Positions 9,153 through 20,136 of a stretch of DNA of 64,000 nucleotides are shown piece after piece. How positions within the stretch are numbered: the first letter of the stretch is position 1; each line of letters starts with the position of its first letter. The translations under genes were made by a program, and so were the position numbers. Below the pieces are notes generated by a model, which saw only the letters and a program-made list of their open reading frames with translations, was not told the origin of the DNA and ran no database searches. This DNA is from Klebsiella sp. RHBSTW-00484 (GTDB lineage Bacteria > Pseudomonadota > Gammaproteobacteria > Enterobacterales > Enterobacteriaceae). The stretch lies in NCBI RefSeq assembly GCF_013705725.1, contig NZ_CP055481.1:4030001-4094000 (forward strand), read 5' to 3'.

Positions 9153-10730
9153 ATGAATGTCACGCTGAAAGAAACGCTGGTCGCCCGCGGAGTGGTACTG
9201 AACCCATGGACAGGATTCTACTTTTTACAATCGCTATTTATTAACCTGGCGCTTGGCTACGATTTTAGCCTGCTCTATACCGTTGCTTTTACCTGCGTAC
9301 TGCATCTGCTATGGCGGAGCTTTCCGCGTACGCAAAAAGTGGTGATTGGCGCTTATTCGCTGTTAGCTGCCATGTACTATCCGTTTGGCCAGGCCTACGG
9401 CGCGCCAAATTTCAATACGCTGCTGGCGCTGCATGCCACCAATATCGAAGAGTCCACCGAGATCCTGACCATCTTTCCGTGGTACAGCTATCTATTAGGC
9501 GTATTCATCTTTGCGCTCGGCGTGATTGCCGTGCGCCGCAAACCGCAAGCGTCAACGCGCTGGGGTAAAATCGACACCCTTGGCCTGCTATTCTGCATCG
9601 GCATTTTCTTCCTGCAACCGGTGCAAAACCTCGCATGGGGCGGCGTCTTTAAGGTTATCGACACCGGCTATCCTGCCGTACGCTTCGTGAAAGATGTGGT
9701 GGTGAATAATAATGAAGTGCTGGATGAACAAGCGCGGATGGCCCAACTGGCAAACATAAAAGATAGCTGGCACGTGCTGGCGGTGAAGCCAAAATATCAT
9801 CTGTACGTGGTGGTCATCGGAGAAAGCGCACGCCGCGATGCGCTCGGCGCCTTCGGCGGCCATTGGGATAACACGCCGTTTGCCAGTTCGGTAAAAGGTT
9901 ATCTGTTTAATGACTACATCGCCGCCAGCGGTTCAACGCAGAAGTCGCTCGGTTTAACGCTCAACCGCGTCGTCGATGACAAGCCGCAGTTTCAGGATAA
10001 CTTTGTCACCCTCGCCAACCGCGCCGGTTTTCAGACCTGGTGGTTCTCGAATCAGGGACAGATTGGCGAATACGACACGGCAATTGCCAGTATCGCCAAA
10101 CGCGCTGATGAAGTGCAGTTCCTCAAAAATGGCGATTTTGAAGCCAATAAAAATACCCAGGATGAGCAGCTCTTAAAACTTACCGCACAGGTGCTTGCCA
10201 CCCGTCGTACCCAGCCGCAGCTGATTGTGTTGCATCTGATGGGCTCGCATCCGCAGGCCTGCGATCGCACCAAGGGAAAATACACCGTTTTCGTTCAGTC
10301 GAAAGAGACCTCCTGCTATCTCTACACCATGACGCAAACCGATACGCTGCTGAGCAATCTTTATAGCCAGCTACAAAACTCCGGCGACACTTTCTCGATG
10401 ACCTATTTTTCCGATCATGGTCTGGCGTTCAAGGAGCGTGGGAAAGAGGTGCAGTACCTGGCGCACGATGATAAGTATCAGCAGAACTTCCAGGTGCCGT
10501 TTATGGTGCTGTCCAGCGACGATAAAGCGCATAAGGTCATTAAAGCGCGGCGCTCGGCCAATGATTTCCTCAGCTTCTTCTCGCAGTGGACCGGGATCAG
10601 CGCTCAGGAGATTACCCCGCGCTATCGTTTTATCTCCGAGCAGAAAGCCGGGGCGACGTACATCACCAACTTCCAGCTGAAGAAAGTTGACTACACCCAT
10701 TTGGGCACCGACGCTTTCACCGTCAATTAA
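9153..10730 (+). CDS. opgE: Phosphoethanolamine transferase OpgE (YbiP)
   Basis: This inner-membrane sulfatase-fold enzyme transfers phosphoethanolamine from lipid to osmoregulated periplasmic glucans, according to recent work on E. coli YbiP/OpgE. The 525-residue product has an N-terminal transmembrane region (about 1-150, five hydrophobic segments). The periplasmic domain has the metal-binding VVIGESARRD, the nucleophile Thr in ASGSTQKSL, LHLMGSHP and YFSDHG. The ATG at 9153 (MNVTLKE) fits the family; an in-frame TTG lies three codons upstream. It is a distant paralogue of the lipid A enzyme EptA encoded at 60400. Confidence 0.92.
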   Translation: MNVTLKETLVARGVVLNPWTGFYFLQSLFINLALGYDFSLLYTVAFTCVLHLLWRSFPRTQKVVIGAYSLLAAMYYPFGQAYGAPNFNTLLALHATNIEESTEILTIFPWYSYLLGVFIFALGVIAVRRKPQASTRWGKIDTLGLLFCIGIFFLQPVQNLAWGGVFKVIDTGYPAVRFVKDVVVNNNEVLDEQARMAQLANIKDSWHVLAVKPKYHLYVVVIGESARRDALGAFGGHWDNTPFASSVKGYLFNDYIAASGSTQKSLGLTLNRVVDDKPQFQDNFVTLANRAGFQTWWFSNQGQIGEYDTAIASIAKRADEVQFLKNGDFEANKNTQDEQLLKLTAQVLATRRTQPQLIVLHLMGSHPQACDRTKGKYTVFVQSKETSCYLYTMTQTDTLLSNLYSQLQNSGDTFSMTYFSDHGLAFKERGKEVQYLAHDDKYQQNFQVPFMVLSSDDKAHKVIKARRSANDFLSFFSQWTGISAQEITPRYRFISEQKAGATYITNFQLKKVDYTHLGTDAFTVN

Positions 10731-10754
10731 GTCTGGCGACCTGAAATCGCAGGC

Positions 10755-10786
10755 AAAAAAAATCCGCCCCTTGAGGCGGATTTTTT
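10755..10786. terminator. Bidirectional terminator between opgE and ompX
   Basis: An AATCCGCC...GGCGGATT stem is flanked by an A run on the left and a T run on the right, so it serves both convergent genes. Confidence 0.9.
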
Positions 10787-10801
10787 ACATCACCGAAGTG
10801 A

Positions 10802-11314
10802 TTAGAAGCGGTAACCTACGCCAGCAATCCAGGTGCCAACGTCAACGTTACGAATGCGAGACTGCTCGTAGGAGAAGTCCAGAGCAACGTTTTCGATCGG
10901 GTTGAACTGCAGGCCAGCACCGTAAGAGAAACCGTAGTCGCTCATATCAGATTTGTTCGGGTAGCTGTTGTCCTGGAATTTACCGTAACCAACACCCACT
11001 ACACCGTAGATGCTTGCCCAGTCATTCAGACGGTAAGCCGGACCAGCGGTGATACCGTAGTACTGGCCTTTCTTGTAAACGCCATCTTCGGTACGATCTT
11101 TAGCGGTATAGGTGAAAGAACCGATAACGCCCAGCGGGTTATTGTCTTGCTCGTAGCGGTATTTCAGGTTGAAACCACCTGCTTTGTTCGCTTCGCCCTG
11201 CATGTCGCTCTGAGCGTAACCACCGGTAACGGTAGACGTTGCAGCGAAAGCAGTGGTGCCTACGGATGCAGCCAGTACAACGGCCAGTGCTGAAAAACGT
11301 GCAATTTTATTCAT
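10802..11314 (-). CDS. ompX: Outer membrane protein OmpX
   Basis: This 170-residue eight-stranded outer-membrane beta-barrel of the OmpX/Ail family functions in adhesion, serum resistance and envelope stress in relatives. It has a signal peptide with cleavage after AFA (residue 23); mature ATSTVTGGYAQSDMQG and the terminal GVGYRF (C-terminal Phe for BAM recognition) are typical. The start at 11314 (MNKIARFS) matches E. coli; an upstream in-frame codon two residues earlier is less likely. The long leader upstream is consistent with post-transcriptional control by sRNAs (CyaR in E. coli), which I cannot verify here. Confidence 0.97.
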   Translation of the reverse strand: MNKIARFSALAVVLAASVGTTAFAATSTVTGGYAQSDMQGEANKAGGFNLKYRYEQDNNPLGVIGSFTYTAKDRTEDGVYKKGQYYGITAGPAYRLNDWASIYGVVGVGYGKFQDNSYPNKSDMSDYGFSYGAGLQFNPIENVALDFSYEQSRIRNVDVGTWIAGVGYRF

Positions 11315-11667
11315 AACCACCTCAAATGTGTTTCTAATAAGTCCTAAGCCTTAAATATATCAAAAACTTTTGGGAAACTCTTTTCACTTTACACTGTCTA
11401 ACGTACTTTTTCATGTAACCAAAAGTTTCCACACTTCTATAACAAACTGGAAAACAACCTTTTTTAGCGGATACATACATATTAAGGCTCACAAAGCGCC
11501 CGATATGCATCCAGATTATTCCTAATCATCTGGTGAATTTATCTTCGCACCTCATCTCATTGTACTGCTCCCGGGGCGGATTATTTCAACATTAGCTAAA
11601 CCGCCGCCGGGTAATTCCTTTACACTGGAACCTTTACCGCGTTTGACAAAATTTGACAGGAGAAAGG
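11315..11667. other. Divergent intergenic region ompX/rhtA
   Basis: These 353 bp hold the outward promoters of ompX and rhtA. The segment around 11340-11500 is AT-rich with several TTTTGG/CCAAAA motifs. I see no ORF, tRNA or repeat in it. Confidence 0.5.
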
Positions 11668-12555
11668 ATGCCCGGCTCGTCCCGCAAAGTACCGGCATGG
11701 TTGCCGATACTGGTTATTATCATCGCCATGATTTCCATCCAGAGCGGCGCATCGCTCGCGAAATCGTTGTTCCCATTAGTGGGTGCACCTGGCGTCACCG
11801 CCCTACGTCTGGCCCTGGGAACCTTAATCCTGGTGGTGGTCTTCAAGCCCTGGCGCCTGCGTTTCGCCCCGGAGCAGCGTTTACCGCTGCTGTTATACGG
11901 TCTGTCGCTTGGCGCCATGAACTACCTGTTTTATTTATCGATTCAACATATTCCGCTGGGGGTTGCAGTCGCGCTGGAGTTTACCGGGCCGCTGGCCGTG
12001 GCATTATTTGGCTCTCGCCGCCCGCTGGACTTTGTGTGGGTGGCTCTGGCGGTGCTCGGACTGTGGTTCCTGCTGCCGCTGGGGCAAGACGTTTCGCAGA
12101 TAGATCCGATGGGCGCGCTGTTGGCGCTTGGGGCAGGAGCCTGCTGGGCAGTCTACATTCTCACCGGCCAGCGTGCCGGGGAAGAGCACGGCCCGGCAAC
12201 GGTGGCGATGGGTTCGCTTATCGCCGCAGTGGTTTTCGTGCCGATAGGGATGATTCAGGCCAGCGATACGTTATTTCAGTGGGCGCTACTGTTGCCAGGG
12301 CTCGGGATCGCTATTTTGTCGACCGCTCTGCCCTACTCGCTGGAGATGATCGCCCTTACCCGCATGCCCAGCAAAACATTTGGTACGCTGATGAGCATGG
12401 AACCGGCCCTTGCCGCGCTTTCCGGGATGGTATTTCTTGGCGAGATGCTAACCCTCGTGCAAACGCTGGCGCTGGGGGCAATTATCCTCGCCTCAATGGG
12501 CTCCACTTTGACGATGCGTCGGGAAAGTAAAATAAAAGAAGTCGACATTAACTGA
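11668..12555 (+). CDS. rhtA: Threonine/homoserine exporter RhtA
   Basis: This inner-membrane exporter of the EamA/DMT family (ten predicted transmembrane helices, two EamA repeats) exports threonine, homoserine and some other amino acids. At 295 residues it equals the E. coli protein. MPGSSRKVPAWLPIL at the start and the end ESKIKEVDIN are conserved. The ATG at 11668 follows AGGAGAAAGG, which decides it against an in-frame ATG at 11653. Confidence 0.96.
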   Translation: MPGSSRKVPAWLPILVIIIAMISIQSGASLAKSLFPLVGAPGVTALRLALGTLILVVVFKPWRLRFAPEQRLPLLLYGLSLGAMNYLFYLSIQHIPLGVAVALEFTGPLAVALFGSRRPLDFVWVALAVLGLWFLLPLGQDVSQIDPMGALLALGAGACWAVYILTGQRAGEEHGPATVAMGSLIAAVVFVPIGMIQASDTLFQWALLLPGLGIAILSTALPYSLEMIALTRMPSKTFGTLMSMEPALAALSGMVFLGEMLTLVQTLALGAIILASMGSTLTMRRESKIKEVDIN

Positions 12556-12560
12556 TCGCA

Positions 12561-12602
12561 GGCTCTGCTTGATGACAACCCATCATGCAGAGCCTTAGTT
12601 AA
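12561..12602 (+). terminator. Probable terminator after rhtA
   Basis: The GGCTCTGC...GCAGAGCC stem is followed by TTAGTTAATT, just after the rhtA stop. Confidence 0.6.
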
Positions 12603-12730
12603 TTGATTTATAAGATATAAAAACCGTCCAACAGACCTGTGCTATCAGACCGATAGAGACTACCGACACTGCAAACATCATATCCGTTGCTATACTTAAT
12701 CCCGCAAGTTATTGGGACGAGACGCTCCGC

Positions 12731-13286
<556 letters not shown>

Positions 13287-13294
13287 TGCCAACT

Positions 13295-13322
13295 GCCGTC
13301 AGCCCCGCTGGCGGCTTTTTTT
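13295..13322 (+). terminator. Terminator after dps
   Basis: A GCCGTCAG...CTGGCGGC stem (13295-13315) is followed by seven T residues. Confidence 0.9.
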
Positions 13323-13346
13323 GTTCCACCACCCCAATCGCCTTAA

Positions 13347-13363
13347 TGCACCATATCAGTGCA
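13347..13363. promoter_or_regulatory. Perfect distal NtrC (NRI) box
   Basis: TGCACCATATCAGTGCA fits the TGCAC-N7-GTGCA consensus exactly. It lies about 260 bp upstream of the glnH sigma-54 promoter and 60 bp after dps, a position consistent with an upstream enhancer. Confidence 0.8.
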
Positions 13364-13488
13364 CGAAAGTGTTCAAAATACGCACCAAAGTAAATCAATT
13401 GTAATAATCACCTCACACAATCGTTACGGCGAGATTGTTTTCCCCTCTGGTTTTGCGTTAAAAATGCTCTTGTTATGCGATGTGCTTA

Positions 13489-13526
13489 TGATGCACCAAA
13501 ACAACGCCCCACAACGGTGCAATTAG
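13489..13526. promoter_or_regulatory. Proximal NtrC sites of glnH
   Basis: The half-sites TGCACCA (13492-13498) and GGTGCA (13516-13521) flank two overlapping weak NtrC sites, 85-120 bp upstream of the sigma-54 promoter. This matches the placement of the E. coli glnH sites near -109 and -122. Confidence 0.55.
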
Positions 13527-13591
13527 CGTTATCCGTTATCAAAAGCGTGCAATGAGATTCATCCTGGTTGTTGTAAAACAACAAGTTGTAA

Positions 13592-14407
<816 letters not shown>

Positions 14408-14427
14408 TAATTAGCGTTTTCTCTTCC

Positions 14428-14451
14428 AGGCCTGCGGATAAGCAGGCCTGA
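14428..14451 (+). other. Hairpin between glnH and glnP
   Basis: CAGGCCTGC...GCAGGCCTG forms a strong stem with no full T tract. It probably shields the glnH message and lowers read-through, giving more binding protein than permease. Confidence 0.6.
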
Positions 14452-14505
14452 ATGATTTTCTCAGAGGGTCTCCTCTGTTTTCGACACGGTAACAGGAACA
14501 CATTT

Positions 14506-15165
14506 ATGCAGTTTGACTGGAGTGCCATCTGGCCCGCCATTCCAATTTTGCTGGAAGGCGCCAAAATGACGCTGTGGATTTCCGTCCTCGGCCTGGTCGG
14601 CGGCCTGATAATCGGCCTGGTGGCTGGTTTCGCCCGCTGTTTCGGCGGTTGGATAGCCAATCACACCGCGCTGGTTTTTATCGAAATCATTCGCGGCACC
14701 CCGATTGTGGTGCAGGTGATGTTTATCTACTTCGCCCTGCCAATGGCGTTCAATGATTTACGCATCGACCCGTTCTCCGCAGCGGTGGTTACCATTATGA
14801 TCAACTCCGGCGCCTATATTGCAGAAATCACCCGCGGCGCGGTGTTGTCTATCCATAAAGGCTTTCGCGAAGCGGGCCTTGCGCTGGGCCTTTCACGTCG
14901 TGAAACCATCCGCCACGTGATCCTGCCGCTGGCGCTGCGCCGTATGCTGCCGCCGCTGGGCAACCAGTGGATTATCAGCATCAAGGATACTTCACTGTTT
15001 ATCGTCATCGGCGTTGCCGAGCTGACCCGCCAGGGCCAGGAAATCATTGCCGGTAACTTCCGCGCGCTGGAAATCTGGAGCGCCGTTGCCGTCATTTATC
15101 TGATCATCACCCTGGTGCTGAGCTTTGTTCTGCGTCGTCTCGAAAGAAGGATGAAAATCCTGTGA
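14506..15165 (+). CDS. glnP: Glutamine ABC transporter permease GlnP
   Basis: This 219-residue inner-membrane permease of the HisMQ family works as a homodimer. It has about five transmembrane segments and the EAA loop [25 protein letters not shown] that contacts GlnQ. The ATG at 14506 follows AACAGGAAC. It overlaps the GTG start of glnQ by 4 bp. Confidence 0.97.
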   Translation: MQFDWSAIWPAIPILLEGAKMTLWISVLGLVGGLIIGLVAGFARCFGGWIANHTALVFIEIIRGTPIVVQVMFIYFALPMAFNDLRIDPFSAAVVTIMINSGAYIAEITRGAVLSIHKGFREAGLALGLSRRETIRHVILPLALRRMLPPLGNQWIISIKDTSLFIVIGVAELTRQGQEIIAGNFRALEIWSAVAVIYLIITLVLSFVLRRLERRMKIL

Positions 15166-15884
15166 TTGAATTTAAAAACGTTTCCAAGCATTTTGGCCCA
15201 ACTAAAGTGCTGCATGATATCGATCTGAAGATCAACCAGGGCGAAGTGGTGGTCATTATCGGGCCGTCCGGATCCGGTAAATCAACCCTGCTGCGCTGTA
15301 TCAACAAACTTGAAGAGATTACCAGCGGCGAACTGATCGTCGATGGCCTGAAGGTCAACGATCCTAAAGTCGACGAGCGACTGATTCGTCAGGAAGCAGG
15401 CATGGTGTTCCAGCAGTTTTATCTGTTCCCGCATTTGACGGCGCTGGAAAACGTCATGTTTGGCCCGCTGCGCGTTCGCGGTGCCAGTAAAGCGGCGGCG
15501 GAAAAGCTGGCGAAAGAGCTGCTGGAAAAAGTGGGGCTGGCGGAGCGTGCACACCACTATCCTTCTGAGCTTTCCGGCGGTCAGCAGCAGCGCGTGGCGA
15601 TTGCCCGTGCGCTGGCCGTAAAGCCGAAAATGATGCTGTTTGATGAGCCGACATCTGCGCTGGACCCCGAACTGCGTCACGAAGTGCTGAAAGTGATGCA
15701 GGATCTGGCCGAAGAAGGCATGACCATGGTCATCGTCACCCACGAAATTGGCTTTGCCGAAAAAGTGGCTTCGCGCCTGATCTTTATCGATAAAGGGCGT
15801 ATTGCGGAAGATGGCGATCCGCAGGTACTGGTTAAGAACCCGCCAAGCCCGCGCCTGCGCGAGTTTTTGCAGCACGTAGCCTAA
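15162..15884 (+). CDS. glnQ: Glutamine ABC transporter ATPase GlnQ
   Basis: This 240-residue cytoplasmic ATPase of the polar amino acid uptake family has Walker [11 protein letters not shown]-loop [10 protein letters not shown], signature [15 protein letters not shown], Walker [15 protein letters not shown] and the switch His in VIVTHE. It starts with GTG overlapping the glnP stop, indicating coupling. A terminator follows. Confidence 0.97.
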   Translation: MIEFKNVSKHFGPTKVLHDIDLKINQGEVVVIIGPSGSGKSTLLRCINKLEEITSGELIVDGLKVNDPKVDERLIRQEAGMVFQQFYLFPHLTALENVMFGPLRVRGASKAAAEKLAKELLEKVGLAERAHHYPSELSGGQQQRVAIARALAVKPKMMLFDEPTSALDPELRHEVLKVMQDLAEEGMTMVIVTHEIGFAEKVASRLIFIDKGRIAEDGDPQVLVKNPPSPRLREFLQHVA

Positions 15885-15891
15885 TGCCCAA

Positions 15892-15922
15892 CGGCTCTCC
15901 CCATTCGTGGGAGAGCCGCTTT
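15892..15922 (+). terminator. Terminator of glnHPQ
   Basis: CGGCTCTCCC...GGGAGAGCCG forms a long perfect stem (15892-15918) followed by a short CTTT run, just after the glnQ stop. Confidence 0.75.
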
Positions 15923-15996
15923 CCAGAATCATCCCAACCCTTTCCTCCAGATATCGTCTTCTATACTTATCGGTTTGAGATGCAATGGAGGTGCCT

Positions 15997-18207
15997 GTGC
16001 TGCGGATTCTGTTACTGCTCGCCATGCTGTTTACCACCCCGCTATTCGCCGCAACGCTGCCCGGCGTACCGGCTGCCACGACTGACCAGCCCAGCAGCAG
16101 CGAACCCGATCTTGAGCAGAAGAAAGCCGCCTACGGCGCGCTGGCCGACGTGCTCGAAAACACCGATGCTCGTCAGGAGCTTATCGACCAGTTGCGTAAA
16201 GCCGCCGCCACGCCTCCGCCTGCCAGCACGCCAAAGCTGACGCCGCCCGAAGTCGAAGATGAGACCACGGTGCTGGAAAACGTTACCCAAATCAGCCGCG
16301 AATATGGCGAGCAGCTCTCGTCGCGTTTCTCCCAACTGTGGCGTAACATCACCGGCTCTCCGCATAAGCCCTTCAATTCACAAACGTTCGGCAATGCCGC
16401 ATACCATTTTTTACTGCTGGCGGGGCTGGTTTTTGCCTTCTGGTGGCTGGTACGCCTGGCGGCCCTACCGCTGTATCGCAAAATGGGCCACTGGGGGCGA
16501 CACAAAAACCGCGATCGCAGCAACTGGCTCCAGCTTCCCTCAACCATTGCCGGAGCTTTTATCTTTGACCTGCTTCTGCTCGCGCTGACGCTATTCGTCG
16601 GTCAGCTGTTAAGCGATCGCCTCAACGGCAATAATCCCACCATCGCCTTTCAGCAAAGTCTGTTTCTGAACGCTTTCGCGCTGATTGAGTTTTTCAAAGC
16701 TCTTCTGCGGGTGATTTTCTGCCCACGGATCCCTGAACTGCGGCCGTTCAATCTCAGCAATGAGGCAGCGAAATACTGGAATTTGCGCCTGAGCGCCCTG
16801 AGTAGCCTGATTGGCTACGGCCTGATCGTCGCGGTTCCCATTATTTCCAATCAGGTCAACGTCCAGGTTGGCGCGCTGGCCAACGTCATGATTATGCTGT
16901 GCATTACCCTGTGGGCGCTGTACCTGATTTTTCACAATAAGGCATTGATTACTCAGGGGCTTATTCAGCTTGCCGATCGTTCATTGGCCTTCTTCAGTTT
17001 GTTTATCCGCGCCTTTGCCCTGATCTGGCACTGGCTGGCCTGCGCCTATTTTATCGTGCTGTTTTTCTTCTCGCTGTTCGATCCCGGCAATAGCCTGAAA
17101 TTTATGATGGGCGCGACGTTACGCAGTCTGGCGATTATCGGCGCTGCTGCGCTGGTTTCTGGCATCTTGTCGCGCTGGATTGCCAAAACCATCACATTGT
17201 CGCCAGAAACCCAACGCAATTACCCCGAGCTGCAAAAGAGGCTTAACAGCTGGATATCCGCTTCCCTAAAAGTCGCGCGGATATTAACGGTCTGCGTGGC
17301 GATCATGCTGCTGCTCAGCGCCTGGGGACTGTTCGATTTTTGGAGCTGGATCCATAACGGTAGCGGGCAAAAAGCGGTAGATGTTCTGATTCGCATCGCG
17401 CTGATCCTGTTCTTCTCGGCGATTGGCTGGACGCTGCTCGCCAGCCTGATAGAGAACCGCCTGGCGTCGGATATTCACGGCCGCCCGCTGCCCAGCGCCC
17501 GCGCCCGGACGCTGTTGACGCTGTTTCGCAACGCGCTGGCGGTGGTGATCAGCACCATTACGGTGATGATCCTGCTTTCGGAAGTGGGGGTGAACATCGC
17601 CCCACTGCTGGCCGGTGCCGGGGCGTTGGGCCTCGCGATTTCGTTCGGTGCGCAAACTCTGGTCAAAGATATTATTACCGGGATTTTTATCCAGTTTGAA
17701 AACGGCATGAATACCGGCGATCTGGTCACTATTGGGCCGTTAACCGGCACAGTGGAACGGATGTCGATTCGCTCCGTCGGCGTGCGCCAGGATACCGGCG
17801 CCTATCATATTATTCCGTGGTCTTCGATAACCACCTTCGCCAACTTCGTGCGCGGCATCGGTTCAGTGGTCGCCAACTATGATGTCGACCGGCAGGAGAG
17901 TCTGGATAAGGCCAATCAGGCATTGAAAGAGGCGGTAGCGGAAGTGATGGCACAGGAAGAGGTTCGCGGGCTGATCATTGGCGAACCGTCTTTCGCCGGA
18001 CTGGTGGGCTTGAGTAATACCGCCTTCACCCTGCGGGTCACCTTCACCACCCTGCCGTTGAAGCAGTGGACGGTTCGTTTTGCCCTCGATACCCAGGTGA
18101 AAAGACATTTCGACCTCGCTGGCGTCCGCGCACCGGTGCAGACTTATCAGGTGCTGCCAACCCCGGTACCTGCCGGGCCGCCGGCTCCTGCGGAGCCGAC
18201 GTTATAG
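15997..18207 (+). CDS. ybiO: Moderate-conductance mechanosensitive channel YbiO (MscM)
   Basis: This large MscS-family inner-membrane channel opens under osmotic downshock. The product is about 736 residues against 741 in E. coli. A signal peptide ends near FAA, a periplasmic Pro-rich region follows, then many transmembrane helices, and finally the MscS pore and beta domain (GAGALGLAISFGAQTLVKDI..., residues about 530-560 onward). The GTG at 15997 is preferred because GGAGG at 15987-15991 is ideally spaced and the product then aligns with E. coli; the ATG at 15985 overlaps that ribosome site. It converges with rlmF, with 4 bp between stops. Confidence 0.94.
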   Translation: MLRILLLLAMLFTTPLFAATLPGVPAATTDQPSSSEPDLEQKKAAYGALADVLENTDARQELIDQLRKAAATPPPASTPKLTPPEVEDETTVLENVTQISREYGEQLSSRFSQLWRNITGSPHKPFNSQTFGNAAYHFLLLAGLVFAFWWLVRLAALPLYRKMGHWGRHKNRDRSNWLQLPSTIAGAFIFDLLLLALTLFVGQLLSDRLNGNNPTIAFQQSLFLNAFALIEFFKALLRVIFCPRIPELRPFNLSNEAAKYWNLRLSALSSLIGYGLIVAVPIISNQVNVQVGALANVMIMLCITLWALYLIFHNKALITQGLIQLADRSLAFFSLFIRAFALIWHWLACAYFIVLFFFSLFDPGNSLKFMMGATLRSLAIIGAAALVSGILSRWIAKTITLSPETQRNYPELQKRLNSWISASLKVARILTVCVAIMLLLSAWGLFDFWSWIHNGSGQKAVDVLIRIALILFFSAIGWTLLASLIENRLASDIHGRPLPSARARTLLTLFRNALAVVISTITVMILLSEVGVNIAPLLAGAGALGLAISFGAQTLVKDIITGIFIQFENGMNTGDLVTIGPLTGTVERMSIRSVGVRQDTGAYHIIPWSSITTFANFVRGIGSVVANYDVDRQESLDKANQALKEAVAEVMAQEEVRGLIIGEPSFAGLVGLSNTAFTLRVTFTTLPLKQWTVRFALDTQVKRHFDLAGVRAPVQTYQVLPTPVPAGPPAPAEPTL

Positions 18208-18211
18208 CAGA

Positions 18212-19126
18212 TTAAAACGGACGGCGGCGTTTGGCTTCGTCCATAAAGGTCCAGGCGATAAAGCGGCTTTGCTTGTTGCCCTGGGCCATCTCTTTTTTCA
18301 CCACTTTTACCGCGCCGACGTCGGTCAGCGCGCGATACAGCAGCGGCAAATTGTCACCACGGGAAACCAGTGAGGTAAACCACTTCACCTGACGGCCAAA
18401 CTGCTGGCTCTCCTGAATCATCTGGGTGATAAAGGCTACCTCGCCTCCCTCGCACCACAGCTCCTGCTGCTGGCCGCCAAAGTTGGTTACGCTATCTTCG
18501 CCTAGTCCCAGATTGCGACGTTTGCGCTCGCCGCCTTCCCGCGCGCTGGCGGCGGAATCATGGAACGGTGGGTTGCACAGGGTCGCGTCGTAAGTTTCGT
18601 TTTTATGAATAATTCCGGTCAAAATCGCTTTGGTATCTTTTTGGCGACGCAGGCGAATCTGGCGAGTCAATCCAGGATTACCGTTGACGATAGCCTGCGC
18701 GCTGGCGAAAGCTTCAGCATGCGTTTCACTGCCGGTAAAACGCCAACCGTATTCGTGTACGCCAATCAGCGGATAGATGCAGTTTGCGCCGACGCCAATA
18801 TCAAGAATGCTGGCCTGCGAGGGAATAGTCCCAGTGTCCAGCGCCAGCAAATCGGCGAGGTGATGAATGTAATCAGCTCTTCCCGGCACCGGCGGGCAGA
18901 GAAAGCCCTCAGGGATATCCCAGTGTTTCACCGCGTAAAAATGCGCCAGCAGCGCTTTATTCAGCGCCTTCACCGCCAGCGGGTTGGCAAAGTCGATGGT
19001 CTGCTCACCCACCGGATTGAGGGTGATAAAGGCCTGAAGCTCAGTGTGGGCCTGGCACAATACGGGCAAATCGTAGCGTTGGTGGTGGCGGTTACGCGGG
19101 TGTAACCCCGGTTTCTGGGCTTTCAT
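18212..19126 (-). CDS. rlmF: 23S rRNA m6A1618 methyltransferase RlmF
   Basis: This 304-residue SAM-dependent methyltransferase modifies A1618 of 23S rRNA. The SAM-binding motif [14 protein letters not shown], the catalytic NPPF (in CNPPFHDSA) and the C-terminal [17 protein letters not shown] are conserved. It is cytoplasmic, monocistronic, and in its E. coli-like position beside ybiO. Confidence 0.95.
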   Translation of the reverse strand: MKAQKPGLHPRNRHHQRYDLPVLCQAHTELQAFITLNPVGEQTIDFANPLAVKALNKALLAHFYAVKHWDIPEGFLCPPVPGRADYIHHLADLLALDTGTIPSQASILDIGVGANCIYPLIGVHEYGWRFTGSETHAEAFASAQAIVNGNPGLTRQIRLRRQKDTKAILTGIIHKNETYDATLCNPPFHDSAASAREGGERKRRNLGLGEDSVTNFGGQQQELWCEGGEVAFITQMIQESQQFGRQVKWFTSLVSRGDNLPLLYRALTDVGAVKVVKKEMAQGNKQSRFIAWTFMDEAKRRRPF

Positions 19127-19221
19127 GGCAATCTCCTTTGAACAGCCGCGTAAGATACCCGTTGACGGCGGCGCGGTAAATAAGTGAGTCTGGATATCTA
19201 CTCTTTCGTCATGGGTTTCGT

Positions 19222-19836
19222 ATGTACTTCTATCAACCTTCGCACGGACACGGTCTGCCGCACGACCCGCTTAATGCCATTATCGGGCCTCGGCCCATCG
19301 GCTGGATCGCTTCGCTGGATAGCTGCGGGCAGCGCAATCTCGCACCCTACAGTTTTTTTAACTGCTTTAACTATCGGCCACCGATTATCGGTTTTGCCAG
19401 CAGCGGCTGGAAAGATAGCGTGCAGAATATCGTCGAGACTAAAGAGTTCGTCTGGAACCTGGCCACTCGTCCTCTGGCGGTAGCGATGAACGAAACGTCC
19501 GCCAGTATACCGCGTAATGAGGATGAATTTTCACGCGCCGGGCTCACGCCCGCTGCCAGCCGTATTGTCAGCGCCCCACGGGTTGCCGAAAGCCCGGTGA
19601 ACTTCGAATGTCGCCTCTCGCAGTGCATCCAGTTGACCACCGCCGACGGCATGGCGGTTGAAAGCTGGCTGGTGCTGGGCGAAGTGGTGGCGGTGCATAT
19701 CGACGAGTCGCTGCTGGAGGAAGGGATTTACCAGACCGCTAAAGCCCAGCCGATTTTGCGCGCCGGAGGCCCCAGCGCTTATTACGGCATCGATGAAAGC
19801 TTGCGCTTTGATCTTGTTCGTCCGGACGCACGCTAA
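19222..19836 (+). CDS. Flavin reductase-like (FMN-binding) domain protein
   Basis: This 204-residue protein of the flavin_reduct (DIM6/NTAB) family has the typical N-terminal core [12 protein letters not shown]...[11 protein letters not shown]...PPIIGF and the later NFECRL and [10 protein letters not shown]. Such proteins bind FMN with a split-barrel fold and are usually NAD(P)H:flavin reductases or uncharacterised. It has no counterpart here in E. coli K-12 and stands alone between rlmF and fiu. The physiological role is unknown. Confidence 0.8.
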   Translation: MYFYQPSHGHGLPHDPLNAIIGPRPIGWIASLDSCGQRNLAPYSFFNCFNYRPPIIGFASSGWKDSVQNIVETKEFVWNLATRPLAVAMNETSASIPRNEDEFSRAGLTPAASRIVSAPRVAESPVNFECRLSQCIQLTTADGMAVESWLVLGEVVAVHIDESLLEEGIYQTAKAQPILRAGGPSAYYGIDESLRFDLVRPDAR

Positions 19837-20136
19837 CTCCTTTATCCTGAATTACGCAATCTGCAATATAGGGCCCACATCCAGGTTGGGCTCGTTCCGC
19901 TTTTATCCTCGCCCATAGCGCCCCTTCTTTATGTAGAAAAAATGCAGTCAATGTAAATAAATGTATTTATTTTTTTATAAATGAGTGATAAAAATTCGGC
20001 CGTTGTTTGATAATGATTATCACAATCATTATCAAAAGCATTGCTTTTGTTAAAAATCACCTGCAGTGGTCGGGGCGAAGCATCGCTTCGTCTGCGGTCG
20101 TTATGGCCTAATTAAAACTATAAGTCACTTATTGAT
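19837..20136. other. fiu upstream control region
   Basis: This 300-bp region becomes AT-rich near 19940-20000 and contains the Fur sites listed separately. A stem from GGCGAAGC/GCTTCG (around 20078-20091) lies in the leader between the Fur site and fiu. I see no ORF with a credible ribosome site. Confidence 0.5.
20009..20033. promoter_or_regulatory. Overlapping Fur boxes upstream of fiu
   Basis: GATAATGATTATC (20009-20021) is followed directly by ACAATCATTATC, giving overlapping 19-bp Fur boxes made of GATAAT hexamers. Fe-Fur would repress fiu and likely ybiX. Confidence 0.92.

Noticed and set aside
11643..12530. Second plus-strand open frame overlapping rhtA
   Set aside because: It is the +1 frame of rhtA; the RhtA frame is clearly the conserved one.
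15282..16079. Open frame antisense to glnQ
   Set aside because: Gln/Arg/His-rich shadow of the ATPase gene.
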